Shown: positions 7,235-14,853, counted from the first letter of the stretch. The stretch is 15,846 bases of DNA from RGIG4694 sp964501705 (GCA_964501705.1 CAZCUQ010000036.1:1-15846), one strand, 5' to 3'. Made by a program: numbers and translations. Notes: a model not told the origin generated them from the sequence alone.

Positions 7235-8047
7235 ATGGCAATTGTTATTACCGTTGCAAACAAAAAAGGCGGAGTAGGAAAGTCAACAACAGTGGTTAAT
7301 CTTTCTGCTGCTTTGGGAGCAAAAGGACAAAAGGTTCTTGTAATTGATACGGATCCGCAGGGAAATGCAACAAGCGGTCTCGGAATAATTAAAAAATCAG
7401 TTGATGTTTCGATTTATGATGTTATTATCGGCGAGAAAAAAATTAATGAGTCGATTATTGAAACACAATTCGATAATCTGTCAGTCATCCCGTCAAATAA
7501 TGATCTTTCCGGCGCTGATGTTGAGCTTGTTGATATGGAAAATAGAGCAAACAGACTTAAAATGCAGCTGCTTGCCGTGAAGGAGGATTATGATTTTATT
7601 ATAATTGATTCTCCGCCGTCAACTTCACTGACAACGCTTAATTCACTTGCTGCCTGCGACTCTGTGCTTATTCCTATGCAATGTGAATATTACTCTCTTG
7701 AAGGACTTAGTCAGGTCATGGATTTTATTCACAGTGTAAAAAACACATACAATCCGGGTATTGATATTGAAGGAATTTTATTTACAATGTATGATACACG
7801 ACTTAATCTTACAAATCAGGTTGTCGATGAAGTCAGAAAACATTTTCCCACAAAAACATTTAAAACGGAAATTCCTAAAAACGTTCGTCTTTCGGAAGCA
7901 CCAAGTTTCGGGAAACCTGTAATGTACTATGACAAATTTTCCAAAGGTGCTTCGGCATACGACAAGCTTGCCAAAGAAATTCTTGATAAACACGGATTAA
8001 AGGTAAAGAAAAAATCGCTTAAATCAAAAATAATTAAGAAAGGATAA
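7235..8047 (+). CDS. parA: Chromosome-partitioning ATPase ParA (Soj)
   Basis: ParA/Soj is a Walker-type ATPase that binds DNA as an ATP dimer, is stimulated by ParB, and in Bacillus also controls DnaA. The 270-residue product has the deviant Walker A loop KGGVGKST (11-18) with the signature lysine K11, the A' motif DTDPQGNATSG (D40 catalytic) and Walker B IIIDSPPS (D125). It lacks an N-terminal DNA-binding autorepressor domain, which places it with the short chromosomal ParA proteins rather than the large plasmid type. AAAGGAG lies six bases before the start. parB follows after 5 bases, with its ribosome binding site overlapping the end of parA. The last 20 residues are lysine-rich. Confidence 0.96.
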   Translation: MAIVITVANKKGGVGKSTTVVNLSAALGAKGQKVLVIDTDPQGNATSGLGIIKKSVDVSIYDVIIGEKKINESIIETQFDNLSVIPSNNDLSGADVELVDMENRANRLKMQLLAVKEDYDFIIIDSPPSTSLTTLNSLAACDSVLIPMQCEYYSLEGLSQVMDFIHSVKNTYNPGIDIEGILFTMYDTRLNLTNQVVDEVRKHFPTKTFKTEIPKNVRLSEAPSFGKPVMYYDKFSKGASAYDKLAKEILDKHGLKVKKKSLKSKIIKKG

Positions 8048-8052
8048 TAACT

Positions 8053-8919
8053 ATGGCAAAAAGATCTTCTCTCGGAAGAGGAATGGCTGCCGTTTTTGAG
8101 GATAATACCACTGAAAGCAAAGAATCAATTACAAAAGCAAGACTTACTGATATTGAGCCGAATAAAAACCAGCCCAGAAAGAAGTTTGACGATGCGGAAA
8201 TTCAAGCGCTTGCGGATTCAATTCTTGAACATGGAGTTATTCAGCCGATAATTGTTCGTCCTTTGCCCGATGAACGATATCAGATCGTAGCGGGTGAACG
8301 AAGATGGCGGGCATGCAAAATGGCGGGTCTTACAGAAATTCCGATTATCGTACGCGAGCTTACCGATGCCGACACTGCTAAAATTGCTCTGATTGAAAAT
8401 ATTCAGCGTTCCGACTTGAATCCTGTTGAAGAGGCGGCAGCATATAAGCAGCTTATTGATCAATTTGGGATGACTCAGGATGAAGTAGCAAAAATGGTTG
8501 GAAAATCGCGTTCTGTAATTGCCAATTCCGTCAGACTTCTCAATCTTCCCGATGAGATTCAGGATATGCTTAAAAACGACAGACTTTCCGTAGGTCATGC
8601 AAAAGCTCTTGTTGGAGTTGATGATGTTGATTTCATGATTGAGATGGCAAGGAAAGCAGCGGATGGTTTGCTGACCGTCAGAAATGTTGAAAAGCTTGTT
8701 TCGGATCATGAGTTTTTATCAGATTATCAGAAAATAGATTTTTCCGAAAAAACTCGCAAGGACAATAATTATTATAAGGAAATGGAACTTGCTCTTGCGG
8801 ATCAGCTAAAAAGAAAAGTTAAAATAAGTGTCGGCAATGACGGCAAAGGAACAATCAGTATAGATTTTTTTGACAGAAACGATCTCGAAGAGATATCAAA
8901 TGCACTTTCAATATTGTAG
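8053..8919 (+). CDS. parB: Chromosome-partitioning CTPase ParB (Spo0J)
   Basis: ParB loads at parS, binds and hydrolyses CTP, slides along DNA as a clamp, and recruits ParA and SMC. The 288-residue product has the N-terminal ParA-contacting motif LGRGMAAVF (7-15), the CTP-binding motifs GERRWR (81-86) and ENIQR (115-119), a helix-turn-helix (about 141-165), and a C-terminal dimerisation region from about 240. At the positions that distinguish ParB from Noc it has R153, S159, N164 and G181; R153 and G181 are the ParB-type residues, in keeping with recognition of the parS sites nearby. Unlike Bacillus spo0J, the gene itself contains no parS; the nearest site begins 15 bases after its stop codon. 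Confidence 0.96.
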   Translation: MAKRSSLGRGMAAVFEDNTTESKESITKARLTDIEPNKNQPRKKFDDAEIQALADSILEHGVIQPIIVRPLPDERYQIVAGERRWRACKMAGLTEIPIIVRELTDADTAKIALIENIQRSDLNPVEEAAAYKQLIDQFGMTQDEVAKMVGKSRSVIANSVRLLNLPDEIQDMLKNDRLSVGHAKALVGVDDVDFMIEMARKAADGLLTVRNVEKLVSDHEFLSDYQKIDFSEKTRKDNNYYKEMELALADQLKRKVKISVGNDGKGTISIDFFDRNDLEEISNALSIL

Positions 8920-8933
8920 TTCATGTCGAAAAA

Positions 8934-8949
8934 TGTTCCATGTGAAACA
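8934..8949. promoter_or_regulatory. parS-type site 4, between parB and serS
   Basis: TGTTCCATGTGAAACA matches the parS consensus except for T in place of C in the core. It fills most of the 56-base gap between the parB stop and the serS start, leaving little room for a separate serS promoter. serS is therefore probably read from the parA promoter. Confidence 0.87.
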
Positions 8950-8975
8950 TTATAATGAAAAAAGGAGTTTTTAAA

Positions 8976-10259
8976 ATGATAGATATTAAATTTTTGAGAG
9001 AAAATCCGGATGCAGTAAAGGAAAATATCAGAAAAAAGTTTCAAGACAGTAAACTTCCTCTTGTTGATGAAGTAATTGAACTTGATAAAAAAGTAAGAAA
9101 TGCCAAGAGTGAAGGAGACGATTTAAGAGCGTCAAGAAATAAGCTTTCAAAACAAATCGGAGGGCTTATGGCGCAAGGTAAAAAAGAAGAAGCTGACGCA
9201 GTAAAAAAGCAGGTATCCGAAAATTCTGCGAGACTTGAAGAACTTGAAAAAATCGAAGAGGAACTCGGCGAAGAGATAAAAAAGAGAATGATGATAATTC
9301 CGAACATCATTGACCCGACTGTACCGATAGGCAGGGATGACAGTGAAAATGTTGAAATAGAAAGATTTGGCGAACCTATTGTTCCTGATTTTGAGATTCC
9401 TTATCATACGGAAATTATGGAAAAGCTCAACGGAATTGATCTTGATGCCGCGAGAAGAGTGGCGGGGAATGGTTTTTATTATCTTATGGGAGATATTGCG
9501 AGACTTCATTCTTCTGTTATAGCGTATGCGAGAGATTTTATGATAAATCGCGGATTCACATATTGCGTTCCCCCGTTTATGATAAGAAGCGCAGTTGTTG
9601 ACGGTGTAATGAGTTTTGCGGAAATGGATGCAATGATGTATAAAATTGAGGGTGAGGATCTTTATCTCATAGGAACATCCGAACATTCGATGATCGGAAA
9701 ATACATCGATACAATAATTTCGGAGGAAACTCTTCCTCATACGCTTACAAGTTATTCTCCATGCTTCAGAAAGGAAAAGGGAGCACACGGAATTGAAGAA
9801 AGGGGCGTTTACAGAATCCATCAGTTTGAAAAGCAGGAAATGATTGTTGTCTGCAAGCCCGAAGACAGTAAAATGTGGTTTGATAAGCTCTGGAAAAACA
9901 CTGTCGATTTATTCCGTTCCATGGATATTCCTGTAAGGACGATAGAATGTTGCTCCGGAGATCTTGCGGATCTTAAAGTTAAAAGCTATGATGTTGAAGC
10001 GTGGTCACCCAGGCAAAAGAAATATTTTGAAGTAGGCTCATGCTCAAATCTCGGTGATGCTCAGGCAAGAAGGCTTAAAATAAGAGTTACGGGAAAAGAC
10101 GGAAAATATTTTGCTCATACTTTTAATATTACTGTAGTGGCACCACCGAGAATGTTGATTGCATTTCTTGAGAATAATCTTAATGAAGACGGTTCAATAA
10201 GGATTCCCGAGGTATTAAGACCATATATGGGTGGTATAGACATTATAAAGGTTAAATAA
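8976..10259 (+). CDS. serS: Seryl-tRNA synthetase, divergent (archaeal-like) form
   Basis: SerRS charges tRNA-Ser with serine. The 427-residue product has normal length: an N-terminal tRNA-binding coiled coil (about 26-104, Lys/Glu-rich heptads) and a class II catalytic core. The core does not read like the common bacterial form. It has TSEHS (234-238) where TAEVP is usual, motif 2 as FRKEKGAHGIEERGVYRIHQF in place of the FRxEAGSAGRDTRG pattern, SYDVEAWSP in place of TYDLEVWLP, and motif 3 HTFNITVVAPPRML in place of HTLNGSGLAVGRTL. The catalytic motif 3 arginine is kept. Several of these resemble archaeal SerRS. The start at 8976 follows AAAGGAG (8961-8967). An in-frame ATG at 8955 overlaps that site and adds residues not seen in the family. 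No T-box leader fits in the 56-base gap. Confidence 0.92.
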   Translation: MIDIKFLRENPDAVKENIRKKFQDSKLPLVDEVIELDKKVRNAKSEGDDLRASRNKLSKQIGGLMAQGKKEEADAVKKQVSENSARLEELEKIEEELGEEIKKRMMIIPNIIDPTVPIGRDDSENVEIERFGEPIVPDFEIPYHTEIMEKLNGIDLDAARRVAGNGFYYLMGDIARLHSSVIAYARDFMINRGFTYCVPPFMIRSAVVDGVMSFAEMDAMMYKIEGEDLYLIGTSEHSMIGKYIDTIISEETLPHTLTSYSPCFRKEKGAHGIEERGVYRIHQFEKQEMIVVCKPEDSKMWFDKLWKNTVDLFRSMDIPVRTIECCSGDLADLKVKSYDVEAWSPRQKKYFEVGSCSNLGDAQARRLKIRVTGKDGKYFAHTFNITVVAPPRMLIAFLENNLNEDGSIRIPEVLRPYMGGIDIIKVK

Positions 10260-10295
10260 AAAATCCCGCGAAGTTTTTCACTTCGCGGGATTTTT
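10259..10295. terminator. Bidirectional terminator between convergent serS and the SGNH lipoprotein gene
   Basis: A perfect 16-bp stem (10259-10274 with 10280-10295, core CCCGCGAAGT) and a TTTTC loop, A-rich on the left and T-rich on the right, so it works on both strands. The stem includes the last base of the serS stop codon and two bases of the opposing gene's stop codon. Confidence 0.93.
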
Positions 10296-11547
10296 ACTGC
10301 TTGTTTTTAAGTTTAAAGAAAAACTCTCTGAACTTTTCCGCTTCGGATTTTTCATCTTCCGCTGTTGTTTCTTCATTTTCATCAGATGTTACGGATTCCG
10401 CTTCAGTTTCTGCTGATTTTGCGGTTTCGGATACATTTTCTTCGGTGTTATCATTGACAGATTCAGTTATTGTTGTTTTCTCTGATTTTTCATTGACATC
10501 CGCGTTTTCTTCCGCAGGAGCCTCAACTGTCATATAGTTATAAATTTCATTAAGAACCTTTTTATATGCTGCCGATGAAAGATGAATTCCGTCCCCGCCG
10601 TCATTTTCGGAAGCGAGATATCCGCTGTTGTTTGTCAGACAATCGTGAACATTTATAAAATCAATATAATCTGTATTATCGCAGGTTTCTTTCATTTTTT
10701 TATTGTATGTATTAATTCTGTTGTTTCCATCGTTGTTGATATTCCATTTGTGCGTACTGGCCATCGGGGACATAGATACGATATGAATTTTGCTGTCAGG
10801 CGAAACCTCAAGGTAATCGGCAGCAATGTTTTTCATATTTTCCGCAAATTTCTCATCGCTTATGCAAAGGAGATCATTCATTCCCATCCAAATAAAAATA
10901 TCATCGGGTTGATAATATTCAACAATTTCCAAGGCACTCATTTCCGCTGTTGAATTATTTTTATACTGAAAGGTATAATTATCAATACTTCTTGAAGCAA
11001 CGTTTCCTCTGGCGGCAACATGTTCCGTATCGAGAAAACCTCCGTATACTTTAAGACCGCTGCAAATAGAATCTCCGACAAAAAGGCTGTCGGAAAAGAA
11101 ATCAAGATAATTATTGTTAAGACTTTTCTTACTTGATTTTTCATACGACGCGGAAGTGTTTTCGGAATTTTCTTTGGTTTCTGCGGTTGTAACCACAGTT
11201 TCCGTTGCGGAAGAGATTACGGATATTTCAGGAACAGAAGTAACCGATTCTATTGTTTCAAAAGGAATCTCGGATTCTGAAACTGATAATATTTCGGTTT
11301 TTGATTCTTCAGCCGACTCAGAAGCCGCTGCCTTTCTTTCGGAAATGGTATCTTTTGAATCCAAAGATTGCACATCGGAAATTGACTCTTTTGTAATTTC
11401 TAATGTTTCGGGAATTTCTGAATTTTCCGAAATGGTTGTTTCATATGAAACGAAATTTTCATTCACAGGTTCTTCAGCAGCTTGAGCGCAGCTGCTGAGC
11501 ATTGCGGATGCAAGAAAAGCGGAAGTGATAATATTTAATTTTTTCAT
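10294..11547 (-). CDS. Secreted SGNH/GDSL-family hydrolase, lipoprotein
   Basis: The 417-residue product begins with a lipoprotein signal: MKK, a hydrophobic stretch, then LSSC with the lipidated Cys20. Residues 24-145 are a Ser/Glu/Thr-rich linker with no recognisable fold. The hydrolase domain (about 147-340) has SGNH block I VGDSICSG (nucleophile Ser160), a glycine block near HVAARGN, block III WMGMNDLL (Asn224) and block V DGIHL (Asp319 and His322). A second acidic low-complexity tail follows. It is probably an esterase or deacetylase acting on cell-wall or environmental polysaccharide; the substrate cannot be told from sequence. The ATG at 11547 has AAAAAAGGA upstream. A GTG at 11568 would consume that site, so I reject it. 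The gene is monocistronic with a consensus promoter. Confidence 0.85.
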   Translation of the reverse strand: MKKLNIITSAFLASAMLSSCAQAAEEPVNENFVSYETTISENSEIPETLEITKESISDVQSLDSKDTISERKAAASESAEESKTEILSVSESEIPFETIESVTSVPEISVISSATETVVTTAETKENSENTSASYEKSSKKSLNNNYLDFFSDSLFVGDSICSGLKVYGGFLDTEHVAARGNVASRSIDNYTFQYKNNSTAEMSALEIVEYYQPDDIFIWMGMNDLLCISDEKFAENMKNIAADYLEVSPDSKIHIVSMSPMASTHKWNINNDGNNRINTYNKKMKETCDNTDYIDFINVHDCLTNNSGYLASENDGGDGIHLSSAAYKKVLNEIYNYMTVEAPAEENADVNEKSEKTTITESVNDNTEENVSETAKSAETEAESVTSDENEETTAEDEKSEAEKFREFFFKLKNKQ

Positions 11548-11607
11548 AGCGGCAGATCCTTTTTTCACAGAATTGTTTTAAGCTGCATATCATTTATTTT
11601 CTATTAT

Positions 11608-11636
11608 ATTATACTATAAAAGCATTGAAATGTCAA
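11608..11636 (-). promoter_or_regulatory. Perfect-consensus SigA promoter of the SGNH lipoprotein gene
   Basis: On the - strand: TTGACA (11636-11631), a 17-base spacer and TATAAT (11613-11608), an exact match to the housekeeping consensus in both hexamers and spacing. The start would be near 11601, giving a leader of about 54 bases. I see no clear operator. Confidence 0.9.
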
Positions 11637-11680
11637 GGAATAATGAAACAAATTAAATCTAAACAAGAGAGATTATTCAC

Positions 11681-11707
11681 AAAAAAAGGCGGAATATATT
11701 TTCCGCC
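11681..11707 (-). terminator. Intrinsic terminator of guaB
   Basis: Read on the - strand, GGCGGAA and TTCCGCC (11707-11701 and 11694-11688) form a 7-bp stem with a 6-base loop, followed by seven T. It starts 16 bases past the guaB stop and separates guaB from the SGNH gene's promoter. Confidence 0.85.
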
Positions 11708-11722
11708 GAAGAAATCTGAATT

Positions 11723-13198
11723 TTATATCTGAGCCGAGTAATTCGGAGCTTCCTTTGTAATATAAATATCGTGGGGATGAGATTCTTTCAGTCCTGCGCC
11801 TGTGATCCTTACAAATCTTGATTTTTCGTGAAGAGTTTTTATATCCACACAGCCGCAGTAACCCATGCCGGACCGTATTCCGCCGACAAGCTGGAATATC
11901 GTGTCGGAGAGAGTTCCCTTGTACGGGACGCGTCCCTCTACGCCTTCGGGAACGAGCTTTTTAGCGCCTTCCTGAAAATATCTGTCTTTAGAGCCGCATT
12001 CCATTGCTCCGAGAGATCCCATTCCTCTGTATACCTTGAATGAACGTCCCTGATATATTTCGGTTGCACCCGGAGCTTCATCGCAACCGGCAAGAAGAGA
12101 ACCGAGCATTACAACATCAGCACCTGCAGCGAGAGCCTTAACTATATCGCCGGAATATTTGATTCCTCCGTCCGCTATAACGGGAATGTCGTACTTTTCA
12201 GCAATGCACGCGGCGTCATAAACAGCGGTTATCTGAGGAACGCCGATACCCGCGACAACTCTTGTCGTACAAATTGAGCCGGGACCTATTCCGACTTTAA
12301 TGCAGTCCGCGCCTGCTTTTATAAGATCCTCGGCAGCTTCAGCGGTGGCGATATTTCCCGCAATAAGCGCAATATCGGGATATTTATTCTTGATCATATC
12401 AACGCATTTCATGATATTTGCGCTGTGTCCGTGAGCGGAATCAAGAACAAGAACATCCGCCTGTGCATCTTTTAAAGCGCCTGCTCTGTCAAGAACATCA
12501 GCTGTTACGCCAATAGCCGCTCCGCAGAGAAGTCTGCCGCTTTTGTCTCTCGAAGAATTCGGATACTGAACGGCTTTTTCAATATCCTTTATCGTTATAA
12601 GTCCTTTAAGAGTACCGTCTTCATCGATAAGAGGAAGTTTTTCGATTTTATGCTTCATAAGTATTTTCTGAGCGCCGTTAAGATCTGTTCCGACAGGAGC
12701 CGTAATGAGATTATCTTTAGTCATCACTTCGGAAATCGTAATGTTGTAATCGGTTAAAAACCTGAGATCACGGTTAGTGAGAATTCCCACGAGCTTACCC
12801 TTTTCGTCAACGATGGGAACTCCTGAGATCCTGTATTTGCCCATAAGCTTGTCCGCGTCGGCAACGGTTTTGTCGGCAGTTAAAGAAAAAGGATTGACTA
12901 TAACGCCGTTTTCGGAGCGTTTAACCTTGTCAACCTCTTCGCATTGCTTATCAATGGTCATATTTTTGTGAATAATGCCGATTCCGCCCTCGCGTGACAT
13001 AGCGATAGCCATTTTGGATTCCGTAACGGTATCCATGGCGGAAGTCATGATAGGAGTATTAAGATAAATATCCTTAGCCAGTCTTGTCCTCAAATTGATC
13101 ATGTTAGGGGTTACGTCGGATTTTCCCGGTATGAGGAGTACGTCGTCGAATGTGAAGCCCTCTTTCCCGAACTTGTGGTCGAAATTGTTATCAAGCAT
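11723..13198 (-). CDS. guaB: Inosine-5'-monophosphate dehydrogenase (IMPDH)
   Basis: IMPDH oxidises IMP to XMP with NAD+, the committed step of GMP synthesis. The 491-residue product has full bacterial length. A TIM-barrel catalytic domain (TFDDVLLIP, TPIMTSAMDTVTE) is interrupted by a pair of CBS domains (about 95-210). The catalytic loop GPGSICTTR places the thioimidate-forming cysteine at C310. The phosphate-binding DGGIKYSGD, the RGMGSLGAM segment and the flap EGRVPYKG follow. AGGAGG lies 8 bases before the start. The gene has its own promoter and terminator, so it is monocistronic here and not linked to guaA. I see no purine riboswitch: the leader from the predicted start is only about 45 bases. 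Confidence 0.97.
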   Translation of the reverse strand: MLDNNFDHKFGKEGFTFDDVLLIPGKSDVTPNMINLRTRLAKDIYLNTPIMTSAMDTVTESKMAIAMSREGGIGIIHKNMTIDKQCEEVDKVKRSENGVIVNPFSLTADKTVADADKLMGKYRISGVPIVDEKGKLVGILTNRDLRFLTDYNITISEVMTKDNLITAPVGTDLNGAQKILMKHKIEKLPLIDEDGTLKGLITIKDIEKAVQYPNSSRDKSGRLLCGAAIGVTADVLDRAGALKDAQADVLVLDSAHGHSANIMKCVDMIKNKYPDIALIAGNIATAEAAEDLIKAGADCIKVGIGPGSICTTRVVAGIGVPQITAVYDAACIAEKYDIPVIADGGIKYSGDIVKALAAGADVVMLGSLLAGCDEAPGATEIYQGRSFKVYRGMGSLGAMECGSKDRYFQEGAKKLVPEGVEGRVPYKGTLSDTIFQLVGGIRSGMGYCGCVDIKTLHEKSRFVRITGAGLKESHPHDIYITKEAPNYSAQI

Positions 13199-13248
13199 AC
13201 ATCTTTCCTCCTATTTAATTAAACTTTGGATTATATTATTTAAATTAT

Positions 13249-13277
13249 ATTTTATACCTTTTTTTACATAATGTCAA
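13249..13277 (-). promoter_or_regulatory. SigA promoter of guaB
   Basis: On the - strand: consensus TTGACA (13277-13272), a 17-base spacer and TAAAAT (13254-13249). This lies within the 363-bp gap (13199-13561) between guaB and the glycoside hydrolase gene, which also holds the second inverted-repeat element, a rightward promoter-like sequence and a short ORF with a good ribosome binding site. Confidence 0.82.
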
Positions 13278-13343
13278 GCACATTTTATGAATTTTGATGT
13301 AAAATTTTGTGCAGAACATCAATAAAATTTTGTTTATTATTCG

Positions 13344-13371
13344 TTGAAGAAAAAAGGTGATTTGATATAAT
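13344..13371 (+). promoter_or_regulatory. Candidate rightward promoter abutting repeat copy 2
   Basis: TTGAAG (13344-13349), a 16-base spacer and TATAAT (13366-13371) with an extended -10 TGa. The last base of the -10 is the first base of the 102-bp element, so transcription would run through the element toward the small ORF at 13507. No recognised + strand gene follows, so the promoter may be vestigial or fortuitous in AT-rich DNA. Confidence 0.4.
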
Positions 13372-13472
13372 ATAGTCAACGACATTGAAATTTGTACTTT
13401 CAGCCTGCGCAAAAATCATATATGCAAATTTTTGCTTGACTTCAAGTCAAATTTCTAATGTCGCTGACTATA
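13371..13472 (-). repeat. 102-bp terminal-inverted-repeat element, copy 2 (inverted)
   Basis: The reverse complement of this stretch matches copy 1 at 97 of 102 positions with no gaps. It keeps the terminal TATAGTC.../...GACTATA ends, the TTGACTTGAAGTCAA-type inner hairpin and the GCAAAAAT/ATTTTTGC hairpin. Two of the five differences are paired partners in the outer stem (A-T in copy 1, G-C here). It lies 90 bases past the stop codon of the glycoside hydrolase gene and upstream of the guaB promoter. The two copies, 7.1 kb apart and inverted, flank noc through guaB. Confidence 0.85.
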
Positions 13473-13506
13473 AAATAAATTACTGCATAATAAAGGAGCA
13501 AACAGT

Positions 13507-13599
13507 ATGAACAGACAGGACTGTGTTTTATTGTTTCAAATTGAAAATTCGAGGGGAATTTTTATTTCACGAGGAACACTTTCGCACCGTGAGAATTAA
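13507..13599 (+). CDS. Putative small ORF, 30 residues, possible gene remnant
   Basis: AAAGGAG (13492-13498) lies 8 bases before an ATG that opens a 30-codon frame beginning MNRQDCVLLF and ending SHREN. Its last 38 bases overlap the 3' end of the glycoside hydrolase gene in antisense. It has no recognisable domain. With the upstream promoter-like sequence and repeat it forms a promoter-element-RBS-ATG layout like the one before noc. It may be the stump of a gene replaced by the glycoside hydrolase, a real microprotein, or chance; the last is quite possible. Confidence 0.25.
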   Translation: MNRQDCVLLFQIENSRGIFISRGTLSHREN

Positions 13600-14824
13600 T
13601 TTCAGATGAGATTTTATCGGAGAAGGAAATCTTTTCTCCGGACCAAAGCTCCGTAACGGAAGAAACGGGAGTATTTATTTCCGCTTCTTCAAATTTCACG
13701 GTTATTTCAACATTTTTTTCCGAGGTGTTAAAGACTGCAATATACTGTCCTCCGCCGTCGCAAAACGCAGTCCAGACTATTCTTTCGGCGCCGTTTTCAT
13801 CTCGTCTGTACAGCATATGAGCCGCGCGTGACTTACTGTGCATTTCAAGTATTTTTTCGTTTGTGAGAAGATTTAAGGTGAATTCATCACAAAGGGTAAG
13901 TTCACCGCCTATCATCAAAGGAGAACGCATAATGCACCATAGCGACATCATTGTATATTGTTCGTCCTTTGAAAATTTTGTGCGGTTATCTGTATTGTAA
14001 TCTTGAAGTATCGCGCCCACGGGGAGCATATCCGCGTCGGGAAAATGTCCCGCGCCCGCATGAACGCACCATTTTTCCGCACGTTCAAACATAGCGTAGA
14101 GCGATTCCCAGTTATCCCAGAAATCATCGGTGATACGCCACATATTCGATATCTGCTTGTAGACCTCCGCTTTTTCAAGAAGAGCGGGTCCGGGGGAAAG
14201 ACTTAATACCATATCTCTTTTGCAGGAATGAAGAGCCTGTGACAGCATGATAAGTTCAGTTTCTCTGTGAGGAAGCTCGCGACAGATATCATCGACTTTA
14301 ACAAAATCAACTCCCCATGAAGCGTAAAGCTCGAATAAGCTGTCATAATATTCTCTTGCTCCATCCTTTGACGCGTCAGTGCCATACATATCTGTGTTCC
14401 AGGCGCAAATAGAATTTGTATCGGCAATATCACGCGCACATTTATCGGTTCCTTTGATTTTAGTATTTTTGTGAACAGCCTGACGTGGAATTCCTCTCAT
14501 AATATGTATTCCGAATTTAAGTCCGAGGGAATGGATATAATTCGCAAGAGGCGCAAAGCCTTTTCCTCCCGCTGATGACGGAAAACGGTTTTCTGCGGGA
14601 ACAAGCCGCGAATATTCATCCATGCAAAGTTCAGTAAAAGGGTGATATTCGTGATTTTTTGCAGTCGGCTCCGACCACTGGATATCGACAACGATATATT
14701 CATAGCCGTATTTTAAAAGATTTTTTGCGGCGTAATCGGCGTTTTTTCTTACTGTTTCTTCATTGACAGCCGCACCGTAGCAGTCCCAGCTGTTCCAGCC
14801 CATAGGAGATGTTTTTGCAATCAT
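13562..14824 (-). CDS. Glycoside hydrolase family 27 protein, probable cytoplasmic alpha-galactosidase
   Basis: The 420-residue product has the GH27 (clan GH-D) pattern: PMGWNSWD at 7-14, VVDIQWSEP (45-53), VDFVKVDD with probable nucleophile Asp178, WRITDDFWDNW with probable acid/base Asp234, and FPDADMLPVG (261-270). A C-terminal beta domain starts near 345. Members are retaining, mostly alpha-galactosidases, though the clan also covers alpha-N-acetylgalactosaminidases and beta-L-arabinopyranosidases, so the substrate is inferred. There is no signal peptide, so it would act on imported oligosaccharides, but no transporter or sugar regulator is adjacent. GGAGG lies 6 bases before the start. 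The start, PMGWNSWD near the N-terminus, is usual for intracellular forms. I find no clear terminator, so transcripts may run into repeat copy 2. Confidence 0.87.
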   Translation of the reverse strand: MIAKTSPMGWNSWDCYGAAVNEETVRKNADYAAKNLLKYGYEYIVVDIQWSEPTAKNHEYHPFTELCMDEYSRLVPAENRFPSSAGGKGFAPLANYIHSLGLKFGIHIMRGIPRQAVHKNTKIKGTDKCARDIADTNSICAWNTDMYGTDASKDGAREYYDSLFELYASWGVDFVKVDDICRELPHRETELIMLSQALHSCKRDMVLSLSPGPALLEKAEVYKQISNMWRITDDFWDNWESLYAMFERAEKWCVHAGAGHFPDADMLPVGAILQDYNTDNRTKFSKDEQYTMMSLWCIMRSPLMIGGELTLCDEFTLNLLTNEKILEMHSKSRAAHMLYRRDENGAERIVWTAFCDGGGQYIAVFNTSEKNVEITVKFEEAEINTPVSSVTELWSGEKISFSDKISSEINSHGAKVFLVK

Positions 14825-14853
14825 TTTTTTCCTCCGTAAAATATTATGAGAAT

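Noticed and set aside
8951..8956. TATAAT before serS as a -10 element
   Set aside because: No -35 at a workable distance, and transcription would start inside the ribosome binding site.
8920..8975. T-box leader for serS
   Set aside because: The gap is 56 bases, mostly filled by a parS site and the ribosome binding site.
9147..9821. 224-codon open frame on the - strand inside serS
   Set aside because: Antisense shadow of serS; composition (Phe/Ser/Arg/His-rich) and the lack of start signals argue against coding.
11437..11452. parS-like TGTTTCATATGAAACG inside the SGNH gene
   Set aside because: The core is CATATG rather than CACGTG or CATGTG and the last base differs, so ParB loading is doubtful.
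11548..11568. GTG at 11568 as start of the SGNH lipoprotein
   Set aside because: It would translate the AAAAAAGGA ribosome binding site and put extra residues before a complete lipoprotein signal peptide that starts at 11547.
13199..13371. Purine riboswitch or T-box upstream of guaB
   Set aside because: The predicted guaB leader is about 45 bases, too short, and I see no conserved aptamer core.
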